Positions 10,501-20,127 of a DNA stretch of 64,000 bases are shown piece after piece. Every line of letters begins with the position of its first letter. Position 1 is the first letter of the stretch. Source of the stretch: Biscogniauxia marginata (Eukaryota > Ascomycota > Sordariomycetes > Xylariales > Xylariaceae). Location: contig MU404093.1 of the NCBI GenBank assembly GCA_022695795.1, positions 62,001 through 126,000 on the forward strand, written 5' to 3'. The notes beneath the pieces were generated by a model. It was given only the letters and a program-made list of their open reading frames with translations. It made no database searches and was not told the DNA's origin. Position numbers and translations under genes: made by a program.

Positions 10501-13500
10501 TTCGCAAACGATGAAGATATGTACCAACGCGAATTAAAGACCGTTGTGGACGGCGTTATTCCTGTTCTTTTAACACACCTCGTCTACGGTGATGGAAGTT
10601 CAGCGAAAGAACTTTTTGGGCCTTCCTGTGGCAACCCCAAGGAGGATAAAATGTCGAAGGCGGTTGTGAACATGGGGGTATTCCTTGAGAAGTTGAAGAA
10701 TCAGCATCGACGCTGTCCATTATCTGATATTCACAGCCTCCCCCATTGGCTCGAGAGCATACAGGGCATCTACGAAAGCTATCTAGACGTGTGGCGACTA
10801 GGATTTCAAGGAATCATCGTAAACCTAGCCCCAGCATCACCGGATGATTGCGACTCGCTTGTTAATGCGATGCCTCGCAACGAGCAAGGCGACGTCGTCA
10901 ACGAACATGGGGATCGTATTGATGTGGCTCATCTCTTAAAGCGACCTCTAGTTCGCGTTAAATGGATTGCGAAATTCATCCAGGTACTCCCCATCTGATC
11001 ATAAATATGCCTCGCAACAAAGCTAACTAGGACAGGGTTACCGAGCCGTTACTGGCACTAACGAATACGAGACTCTTGCTTCGAAATGGGACGCACTGCA
11101 GCAGAAAGCTCGACGAAGGCATAAAGAAGAAGTTGCACGAGTTGTTGACGATGATGCCAAATACGCAGATACAAGTCGAGTCCGAGACTTGAGGACGTTG
11201 GGGGCCCTAGACAACGTCAGGATTGATCACTACCGCCAAGTTTATGCCAAAGATGAATTCTCTCTTAACCTTCGACACTCAAATGGACAGCGGCTTGACT
11301 GTCAAGTCGAACTCATCTTCCGAGACAACCAGCTTTTCAAGTCTGATCCTGGTGACCTTCTCATCAGAGAGGCCGGTAGCGGAGGCCGTTCGTGGCTACT
11401 GTTCGCTCCCATTACTGGCGGTCACTATTCTGCTAGGAGAGGCGACAATAAACATCAACTAGTCCTCATGATCAGGGGTTACAACGATGAATGGTTTGAA
11501 CTTATAACATTAACTACAGACAATGAACAGCAAGTGTTGGATTGGTTGAATATTCTGGGCAGCAGCCCAGTGCCTCCCGAGGTAAAGAAAGACGTGCCAC
11601 TTGAGAGGCAATCCTCACTCTTATCACCAAAGTCTTCTACCGGTGATGCTCCCCTCGGGGAAAGAAGACAACGTCACAAATCTGTAACTTCACCCAGGTC
11701 AACCAAGGTTGCCGAAGATGCAGATGGGAGGCCGAAAACTCCAGCACGTTACCATCGCCGGAATAACAGCTCCCCAACAACACCGATTTCCTCTTCGCCA
11801 ACAGCATCAACTCCCTCTCCCCAAAGGACACCAACACAAGACTCATACAAGAAGTCCCGACACACGTCACCAGATGTCGCTCTAGAGGATGAATATGAAG
11901 ATCATTCACTTCCGTTGCGGGAAGACCTGCGGCCCAAGCCCCTCACACTACGTAAAGCATCTCCGAACAGTACACCTTTCCGTCAAGATGGCGCACCACC
12001 CCCTCCAATTCATCGAACCCTAGGGAGTAAAAAGTCCCCTACACTTTCACCGCCAGCTGAGAAGGGTCACCCTACTCTGAAGCGGCGTACTTCTTCTCCG
12101 CTAAAACACGAATATCACCCGTCTGATATCTCTTCCGAGAGCTCTTTTTCAACATCGGAATCCGAGGGTGATGTCTCGATCTCGGACGAGTCGTCCGATG
12201 ACGAATTGGAGGCAGCTGATATGCCGGATACTGCACCGGCCATCAGCATCAAGAGAGAGGCTGATATACCCACCGAATCCATCGTTTCAGAGAGCGTGGT
12301 CAGCCTCACCCCTTCAGCGTCTGCTTCCCAGGCTGGTTTGCCTATAGCTACCAGCAAACAGCCAGATTACCTTTTCAAATCTCTTGCCACAATCTCCTAC
12401 TGGGACAACAAACATGGATGCTGGAAGGACCTCTGGCCTGACGTGTGCTCCATTGTCACTACGCCTGGTCTAATTGAGGCGTATCCTCTCCGAAGGGCGC
12501 ATACATCGTCGGATGACCCGCGGCAAGACGAAGAGCGGCCGCTTATCGCATTAGACCTCACCCCCTTGGTCATGCTACGAAATAGCACAGTCCTTGACCT
12601 CGAAATAAGATCTCCTGTCCTGAGCTATGCTAGGCTATATTCGAAGGTGACCAAGGTTGAAAGCTCATTTTTCCGTTTCCGAGCTCCTTCATTCCAGGAA
12701 TGCGAAACACTCTACATGGCAGCGCACCGTGCTCGTATGGATAACTCTAAGTACAAGGCACTTGAAGAGGAAACCCGCGTCCGGGCCTTTGGACAAAACC
12801 AGAGTGTAGAGACGGATGATGATGATGGAGGCAATCAACGCCGTAGCTGGTTTGGCCGGAAAAATAGTTACCGTGCATCGGCTCGTGCACCCTCACAGTC
12901 AGCTGGCAGCGCATCTCACTCGAGCGTTTCCGCTACATCGTTCCTCAAGAGAATATTGGGAGGTGCCAGCAATTCTTTCAATATCGCCATGTCATCCGTC
13001 GACAGACAGTCTCGACCAGGCAGCAGAGAAAACTCATTTTATTCCTCCGAAACGCCTCCTCGCTCACCCTCGGTCAGCGCTGCTAACAGCAACCGCACCA
13101 TGAAAATGAGCCTCACTACGAACAACCTGAAGATCCGACTCCACCTCCTAGTCTCTGCGAGCAAGTGGGAAGACTACGGCAACTGCCACCTCGAAGTCAC
13201 GCGTCCAGACCGGGGAACAAGGCAGAATCTAAGGAAATACCAAGGAATGGAGAAGCGGGTAATAGTGACTAGCATCCCAAAGAAGGACGCGGACAAGGGC
13301 ACGATAGTTTTAGACGTCGTCCTGGGCAGCCGGTGCTTCTCGCGCCTGGGCAGCAGAGGCATACTGCTGAACGTCTGGGAGGAAGTCAAGGACGAGAGCG
13401 GGGAGGCGGGCGTCGCGCCCAAGGGAGGGAATAGCGGGGGCAACGTGAACAAGTGGTGCTTCCAGTGCGCCTCGGTCATGGAGGCGAGCTGGATTTTCGG

Positions 13501-13531
13501 ACTGGTCACGCAAGAGGTGGTTATTGGTTGA
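7528..13531 (+). CDS. Large DH-PH-like (RhoGEF-like) protein with DDGIRVKP and TGT repeats
   Basis: Two exons, 7528-10983 and 11036-13531, are joined in phase 0 across a 52-nt intron with a GCTAAC branch site, giving 1983 residues. The first 970 residues are low-complexity, Ser/Lys/Pro-rich and probably disordered. They contain about seven D-D-G-I-R-V-K/R-P units (residues ~293-410) and an array of about 15 five-residue [DEY]-x-T-G-T units (~490-567). From ~980 a Dbl-homology-like helix opens with ATVEGLLQEFANDEDMYQ. A PH-like module follows at ~1210-1335 (LNLRHSNGQRLDCQVELIF to VLDWLNILG), then a second Ser/Pro-rich linker, another PH-like module at ~1593-1733, and a conserved-looking C-terminal globular part at ~1840-1975. 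The architecture suggests a membrane-associated regulator of a Rho-type GTPase in polarised growth. Exchange activity is inferred, not shown. I do not recognise a gene name. Confidence 0.78.
8404..8760 (+). repeat. DDGIRV[KR]P repeat array in the DH-PH-like protein
   Basis: About seven units with core DDGIRVKP or DDGIRVRP recur at 14-40-residue spacing. The spacers between the cores vary, and one unit is degenerate (DAGNKGK near 8650). The DNA of the copies differs by synonymous changes, which suggests the peptide is selected rather than freshly duplicated. Confidence 0.85.
8990..9227 (+). repeat. 15-bp coding minisatellite ([DEY]xTGT)n
   Basis: About 15 tandem 15-bp units encode Thr-Gly-Thr motifs separated by a variable pair such as EI, EL, DM or YM. 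Three nearly identical YMTGT units at about 9130-9175 look recently duplicated. Confidence 0.88.
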
Positions 13532-13893
13532 TACCCCCTTCATTCACATCATCGCGTTACGGAGTTTTGGGGAGAACAAGGCTTTTAGGTCCAGCATGGG
13601 AATTTGTTTTTTTCCCCTTTCTTTTCTCTTGTTCATCTCTATTAAGTCGATTCTATCGATTGGAACATCTTACCTTGCACCCTTTTTTTTTCTTGTTCTT
13701 TTTTTTTTACCTCCTGTCAAGTCGCCAGCCGAGATTTCCATATCATCCCTACATCACGAACGAAATACGGAGGCTACGGAATAGCCTCACCGAACGAACA
13801 TATTTTTATGTGCATTAGATTACACGGCGAAAACAAAAAGGGGGGGAGAAGGGGGAAGGGGTGGTGAGCGGGTTGGCATTTTGACTCGGATTT

Positions 13894-13917
13894 GGGGTTT
13901 GGGGGTTTGGGTTGGGG
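13894..13917 (+). other. G-quadruplex motif in a probable 3' UTR
   Basis: The pattern is G4-T3-G5-T3-G3-T2-G4, four G-runs with loops of 2-3 bases, meeting the classical quadruplex rule. It lies about 365 bases past the stop of the DH-PH-like gene on the sense strand, so the mRNA could carry it. Confidence 0.75.
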
Positions 13918-14124
13918 AGTGAGGGGGGTAAAGGGGTATAGAGGGGGAGTAGCATGCATATATCTTACCTATCTATCTTATCTGTCTGTCTTGTCTTAGA
14001 TGGACTTGTTCTTTTTTTTCCCTTTTTTTATCACGTGGGCGCAAGATGGTTCCCTCCCCCTTTTTGGGGGTTTGTATTGTATGTATGTATTTGTGTACGT
14101 GTGGACGGATGGATGGGTAGACGG

Positions 14125-14173
14125 ATGGAGGGAGGGAGAGAGGGAGGGAGAGAGGGAGGGAGAGAGGGAGGGA
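14125..14173 (+). repeat. GGGAGGGAGAGA tandem repeat
   Basis: This is an imperfect purine-only run with a 12-base period, about four copies. Confidence 0.85.
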
Positions 14174-15446
14174 CGAAGCATCGAAAGATCTACATAAATT
14201 AATTTCGTAATTAATTACCTACCTATTATGTTTCATCGTGCTTTGTGGTTTGTGATAGTGATATATGTCTCTTGAGGGGAAAGGAATAATGTATCATTAC
14301 TGGGTTTTTTTTGTGGGAGGGAGTGATTGTTTTTTTCAGAATCCCACTTGAGAAGATAATAATAATATCCTCGATGAGTAGTGAGTGGTTCCAAGATAGC
14401 ATCTAAAGATGCGACTTATATAGGCAGGTAGTACGTAGCACATAACTTTTTCATACAGACGCATCATCGTCTAGACTGCTCTCTTAGTTAGGGGCTTATA
14501 CGTAGAAAAGCGCCAATGTCGCTACCTACTCACTTCCAATCTAGACAAGTCAAAGATTTAATACGTCAAAACCTGGAGACGGATTGCTTGGAACGTTAGC
14601 TCTAATGGTTGATAATTTGCCGTGTGTGTTGTTCGACTTACATTGGTAATATACCATGTGTAGCACAACAACCTTCCACATCTCTTTGTTGGCATCTATT
14701 TTTTTTTGTTGTGGTAAAGAATCTAATGTCGTTTTAGGAGGCCCTCCATTCTATACCACCTACGTATAGTAGAGAAGTTGAACTCGGATAAGGCGGGGTG
14801 GATCCCCGTCCGGAAAAGCGAGGACCTCAGCAGGGACCTAGCGGGCCAATCCCGGTCCGGACCAATCAGTAGGAGAGAAGTTTCTGGATTCAGTAATTAA
14901 CATCGGCATCCGTAACACGCTCTTGCTTCTTGTTGATTTATAGGGGAAAAGTGTTATGCGCCTCAGCTTGATGCGGATTATATTTCAACACTTCTTGTCT
15001 AGGTCTGGTATGTATGCATGTATTAACATGGGAGTTCGTTGCTTTTGATTTGTAAACTTGGGTGCCCGTCACGTCCGCTTTGGTAATAATTATCATGAAT
15101 CCCACCTTCTGACGGGCGAGACAGTCTCGTCGGGTCGTTATTTATCTACCGTAGGTATCCGGACACACTCTAGCAATCAATAAAGAAACCAGGCCTAATA
15201 ACTTGGTATGATGCATTACTATTGAGTTCTCCGAGTTACTTATCGAAGACGATTGGTTGTTTGAAGATGAGTCGGTCAATCCGCTTGGTGTGTGCAGTGG
15301 GACCACCTTGAAGTTTTCTTCCTGTATGTATTCGCAAACGTCAAGGCCTTGAGACGGTTCGAACGACTCTAGTCGACCTTTGAGTTTTAGATCCGTGATT
15401 ACATATGTAGTTCGCTTTCACACACACAGGTCATCCATGATTACGC

Positions 15447-15473
15447 AAAAAAAAAAAAAAAAAAAAAAAAAAA
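15447..15473 (+). repeat. 27-base poly-A tract
   Basis: This is an uninterrupted A-run inside the spacer. It could be a retroposon tail or simple slippage; no flanking target duplication longer than six bases was found. Confidence 0.9.
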
Positions 15474-15954
15474 CGTCACATAATTTCATGTTTGATTCGT
15501 TCCTGGTCTATAACTAGGTGTTGTTTAACAGATTTCTATGGGGTATCAATATGCATACAGTATCCATCCAATCCACCATATATTCTTAAATTTTCAAGAT
15601 CCTCCTGTGTTATATGGTCATAAATAGTCCTCTAAATCATCCCTGAAGATACGAGAATATTCTTGATGCCTTGGGGGGGAAGAGGGATAGTAACCAGTTT
15701 CCAGCGTGCTGCTTCCAATATGCGCGCGACTCGCTGTAACACGTCATAGAATGATATGCCGTAATACACCGTGATCATTATTCTTGCCGAATACTTGCGT
15801 GTATCCATGACGATGCCCCGATATTTGTCTGCTTTCGATAATGAATACCAGGTTGTCCAGCAATATAAAGCTACCCATAGAAGGGGCGTAGCGAAAGAAG
15901 ATAAGGTCCTTGAGACAAAGCAGTAGTCCGGTTCCTTTTACAGGCCCGAACTAG

Positions 15955-17658
15955 TCAGTGAAATATTGCTAGCTGCTGAAACATTCCACTCAGGGATTCT
16001 GCTATCTTGGCCATAATATTTGGTGTTTCTTGGGCTTCCCCTGAGTCGTGGCTGAAGGTTTGGCTCTCACTGCTCTCGGAGCTCTGGCTTTCCTCCTCGT
16101 CATCACCACCATCATCACCCCAATCATCGTAATCATCATCATAATCGTCATAATCGTCATAATCGACATCACTGGCGTCACTAAATAGTTCTATATTTAT
16201 GTCGTCGTCGTCGCCGCCGATAGATAAGGAACTGCCGATGTGCGCCGAGGCGGACGGTTGCGGGATCCCAAGTATAGACGCACAGCTCCAAAAGCGTTGC
16301 CTCTCCCCGAGGTCCATCTCCCCGATGAGCTGGTACAAGAACTCGCGATGGAGTCTGCGCCTTGGCGAAAACACCATGTCCCCTAGCATGGGGAAGCCCG
16401 CCTTCTTACGTAGCTCCCAGAGCTCCTTGCTGGCCCGCGCGGAGAAATATCCTGCGTCGTGCAGACGCAGGAACGTCGACATCAGGAGGGCCGAGGGCCA
16501 TGGCTTCTCGGCAGTCGCATTACCACCGCCGCTGTTGCTATTTTTATTGGTGATAGCGTCGGCTTTCTGCGCCTGCAGCCCGGCTGCATGGTTAGCCATT
16601 ATGTACTCCTCCAACCGCGCGGCTGCTTGGGGGCCCGAGCGATAGAGGTTGTAGACGGCGCTGTAGTGAGATATGTACCGGATACTCTCCTTAAATAGCT
16701 GACTGACAACGACCATATTGACGTTGTTGACCTCGCTCTGGAAGATGGCGTCGCGTTCTTCCTGGCGCCGGAGATGCTCGTGTCGGTCGCGGAACGCGGC
16801 CTCATCTGCTTCGTTGTAGTATTTCTCGTTGTAGGCGAGTATTCTATCAACTCTACTCCCCCATCTTACCCGGTCTTTAAGAATGCCTCGTATATAGGAA
16901 AAAGTGCGCCTGACGAAGTCGGGGGTGAAGAGCGGGGGCCGGTTTGGGTCGAGCGCCCTGGACACCAGTGTTGTGTCCTTATCCAGGAATTGATGCATGG
17001 GGCGTATTAGGAGTCCGGAGAGGATGATTTTAGAACTTAGCAGTAAGGCTACTATGGTATTCCCATCCGCGTAGTCGTACAAGTCCAGTCTATCGTACAT
17101 TTCTTTCAATATCTCTCCCATATCTAGCCACACATACCGGGAAGACATGAAAGTATGCAATGCGGCAATACAAGCTGCCAGCTTTTCTTGTGCAAGCGCG
17201 CGCTTATATGCTTCGTATGAGGGGTCTGTGACAAGGCCCATGAATTCCGGTCGAGGTGAGTAGGCCATGGTGAATAGATGGAGGATGCGTATGACTACTG
17301 GCTGGAGTTCCATCACGTCGACGTTGTCATCTTGATAACAAGTGATACAAGATTTATAAATCATGTCTGAAGATATGACGCTGCCTGCTGTGAAAAGGTC
17401 ACTACTAAGGGCATGCGGAACCGGGCATGTAATGTATGAAAGATCGTCGCGGCAGATCGGGCAGTGCGGTCGTTGACTCATCGGAAGCCACAATAATATG
17501 CATTTTGGGTGAAAGCTGTGCCTGCAGGGTAGTGTGGTATGTGTAGTCTTGTCGTCAGTCTCGCGACATATGGCACATATTTCCAATGTGTTCTGTTGGC
17601 TGGGCTTCTTGGGTGCTAGTGTGGGCTGCAAGGCATTTGCTTCTGACTCGGCAGGCAT
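15955..17658 (-). CDS. RING-H2 finger protein, putative E3 ubiquitin ligase
   Basis: A single-exon frame of 567 residues starts at the ATG complement at 17656-17658. The N-terminal RING-H2 domain has ligands C27, C30, C44, H46, H49, C52, C65 and C68, matching the C3H2C3 pattern with the conserved Trp at 56 and a CPIC end. Such domains bind E2 enzymes and pass ubiquitin to a substrate. The middle (residues ~120-480) is a mostly helical region without a recognised domain, including an Ala/Asn/Gly-rich linker near 370-395. The last ~90 residues are strongly acidic with repeated DYDD units and then Ser/Glu. No membrane segment is seen, so it is probably cytosolic or nuclear. The substrate is unknown. 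Such RING plus long helical region proteins are common lineage-specific genes in filamentous ascomycetes. Confidence 0.82.
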   Translation of the reverse strand: MPAESEANALQPTLAPKKPSQQNTLEICAICRETDDKTTHTTLPCRHSFHPKCILLWLPMSQRPHCPICRDDLSYITCPVPHALSSDLFTAGSVISSDMIYKSCITCYQDDNVDVMELQPVVIRILHLFTMAYSPRPEFMGLVTDPSYEAYKRALAQEKLAACIAALHTFMSSRYVWLDMGEILKEMYDRLDLYDYADGNTIVALLLSSKIILSGLLIRPMHQFLDKDTTLVSRALDPNRPPLFTPDFVRRTFSYIRGILKDRVRWGSRVDRILAYNEKYYNEADEAAFRDRHEHLRRQEERDAIFQSEVNNVNMVVVSQLFKESIRYISHYSAVYNLYRSGPQAAARLEEYIMANHAAGLQAQKADAITNKNSNSGGGNATAEKPWPSALLMSTFLRLHDAGYFSARASKELWELRKKAGFPMLGDMVFSPRRRLHREFLYQLIGEMDLGERQRFWSCASILGIPQPSASAHIGSSLSIGGDDDDINIELFSDASDVDYDDYDDYDDDYDDWGDDGGDDEEESQSSESSESQTFSHDSGEAQETPNIMAKIAESLSGMFQQLAIFH

Positions 17659-19025
17659 TTTCTTGGAATATTAATCGCTAGTTTAGATATGATACTGATC
17701 GAAAATTCTAATAATTGGCTAGTGAATGGGTTTAAGGATAATGATGGATGATAGGGGTAAGGTGAGGTTCTGAATGAGTACGCGCGTGTGTGTGCGCGTT
17801 CGCTTGTATTTGACAGGGAGTTTGAGTGATTTTCTTTTGTAGGCAAGAAGACAATGTATTGCTAATATCTATTCACAAGAATGCTCTTTTTATACTGAGA
17901 AACCTTCTGCTCGTCCTCGCAAGTGACGACTATCGGAGATTGGTTTGGTGTAAAGTTACCCTGACCAAGTATTAAACTCCACAAGCTTTTCGAAGATAAA
18001 CTTTGACAAAGTTAACTATAGACATACTGCTTTTAATTTATAAGAACCCCTTAAGCCGAATTATCTAAGCCTAACAGAGTTGTTGTTATTAGTAAAAATA
18101 TGGATAAAGGGACCATAAGGATGTTTTGCTTGTAGCGGGTTCAAGTATTCTACAATCTCAAAATGCAACAAAACAATTAATGTTAAACTAAGTAGACGAG
18201 GACATGGAAATGCAAATTGTAACAGTAGAGCACAGTTAAGAAATCATAGCCACCTAGTAGTTCACCCACAGGTCCATTAATTGCCCATTCAATATTGTGA
18301 AATTTGAATGTTTCATTATAACGATTACACGTATAAGCTTCCATTATTATATCAGACAAGTACCAGTAAACTCCTTTTAAGACAAAAGATGATTACATAA
18401 AATTCGTAGGCAAATTTCTGTTCATAGTAGCTCTTGAGGATGTTAATTAAAATTCTATGCCTGAGAAATATAAGATGAGTATTGTGTTAATATCTTCTCT
18501 ATTCATATGTACATGCTTACGGAAATGGATGTTGTATATGAAATGAGTTTAACCCATACCCGGACCTACTGGAAGTACTAGTGCATGTGGGTGGGCCATT
18601 AATGATTACTAAGATATATTGAATAACCATGACGACGTACCTACAATGGCCTCTAGGCTAAATAAATCGATGAAGTTAATTCGATGTGGCTCGTGCACGA
18701 TGGACGCATTGGCCCCCGTCGCATTGTGAAGGTAGCGTCCCCCAGCGACGCGTTTTCTGCATTGTTCCCCGTTTCCGTCATACAAAGATTCGGTGGCATT
18801 CTCAGCTACCGCGCCGCCCTCTGTTCCCTCCATCTTTTTTTCTTCCCCCAACCAACATCACACGCACTTCCCTTTCGTATTTCTTCGGCACTCACGTAAG
18901 GGAACTGCATGCGATTCTGCCTGTTATCAGAACCAGCACGCCACGGACTCTCGTGGTAGCCCTTTCTCACTTCACCTTTCTTAATCAAGACCCTTCGAGT
19001 AACCTCGGTCGCGCACATATCCAAC
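17659..19025. other. Divergent spacer between the RING gene and the THO1-like gene
   Basis: This is AT-rich DNA (about 17990-18560) with no credible coding frame. It contains the promoters of both flanking genes, and the 3' end is the pyrimidine-rich leader of the THO1-like gene. Confidence 0.45.
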
Positions 19026-20127
19026 ATGGCCGACTACGCTTCCCTTAAGGTCCCTGAATTGAAGAAGCTTCTCCAGGAAAAGTCGCTTCCCGTTACAGGG
19101 AATAAAGCTGACTTGATCGCGCGCCTGCAAGAGCACGATCAAGCACAAGCGAAGCCCGAGGCTGCAGCCGGTTCGTCCCATTTTGTCTTGTCCTAACCTG
19201 ACCTATCCTCTCTACCCTGCCCATCCTTTATCGCAAACTAGGAGGATAATCTTATCATGATCGTAATCCACGGAAATAATTCCTAACATCTCCTAGCTGC
19301 ACCCACTGCCGAAGAAGACCCCATCGACTACTCAGACGATGATGTCCCGGCAACCACTAAGCCGGACGAGCCAGCCAAACTAGCCGAGGTAAAATCGGAG
19401 CCTCCTGCTACTGAAGAGAAGAAGGCCGCCACTGAACCTTCGAAGGGAACGACCGTTGAGGCGCCAGCAAGCGCCACAGAAGCCGACAAGCCTGCCGAGA
19501 CCACCGCAACAGAGAAGGATGCCTCAGCTGTTGCTGAAGAGTCTGCCGAAGGGGAAGCATCCGAAGTACCTGCTGCTCCCAAGACAGACTTCTCTGCGCA
19601 CCTGCCCGAGTCTTCAGTAGACGAGGAGACGCGCAAGCGGGCCGAGCGCGCTAAGCGTTTCGGCATCGTCGAGGAGAACGAGGAGGAGAAAAAGAAGGTT
19701 GAGCGTGCAGAGCGCTTTGGCGTTGACAAGTCTACGCTGGTGAAGGGCCTAGACTCGGCCCTGCCGGAGAAGCGCGAGCGCAAGCGAGGTCGCGAGGGCG
19801 GCGCCGGTGAGGGCGATGGTGAACATAACGCCAAGAGACAGCACCAGCAGAACGGCGGTAGAGGAAACCGTAGTCGCCTTGGTCGACGAGGAGGTGGCAG
19901 ACAAGGCGGCAGTGGTGGCCGTGGTGGGGATAATCGAAAGGATGGTGGGAAGGGTCGATCTACCTTCCTGGACGACCCTACCGAGAAGGCTAAGGCCGAG
20001 GCCAGAGCGAAGCGTTTCGCCGGTGCCTAGGCTAGGGAGATTCTGCCGCCGTGAGAGGCGTTCTCTCTCTGACGCAACAGAGCAGGCGAAAGCGGATGCG
20101 CGCTCGAAACGATTCGGTGTTGTCTAA
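19026..20127 (+). CDS. SAP-domain RNA-binding protein, THO1/SARNP-like
   Basis: Exons are 19026-19170, 19297-20022 and 20081-20127, giving 305 residues; if the last intron is retained the frame stops at 20030, giving 292. An N-terminal SAP domain (residues ~3-39, core LKVPELKKLLQEKSL) binds nucleic acid. An acidic Ala/Glu-rich linker with DPIDYSDDD follows. Next come repeated R-A-K/E-R-F-G motifs (KRAERAKRFGI and RAERFGV, at about residues 160-190), which in the THO1/MOS11/SARNP family contact the DEAD-box helicase Sub2/UAP56. An RGG-like Gly/Arg-rich stretch precedes the C-terminus, where further AKRF/SKRFG copies occur. The family works in nuclear mRNP assembly and export. The start is ATG 19026 in context aacATGGC. 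The spliced form is preferred because it adds one more family motif, SKRFG. Confidence 0.87.
20023..20080 (+). other. Candidate alternative last intron of the THO1-like gene
   Basis: A 58-nt interval begins GTGCCT and ends CAACAG, with a CTGAC branch-like site near the acceptor. Removing it bypasses a TAG and leads into a 15-codon exon ending SKRFGVV. The donor is not the consensus GTAAGT, which fits optional splicing. Confidence 0.6.

Larger units (their letters stand above)
13532..15954. other. Spacer with G-rich, GGGA-repeat and poly-A tracts
   Basis: The first 700 bases are probably the 3' UTR of the DH-PH-like gene: T-rich, then extremely G-rich on the plus strand (13840-13940), then a GGGAGGGAGAGA tandem run. 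After about 14200 no gene is recognised. A 27-base A-run lies at 15447-15473. The end of the spacer is the 3' side of the minus-strand RING gene. Confidence 0.5.
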
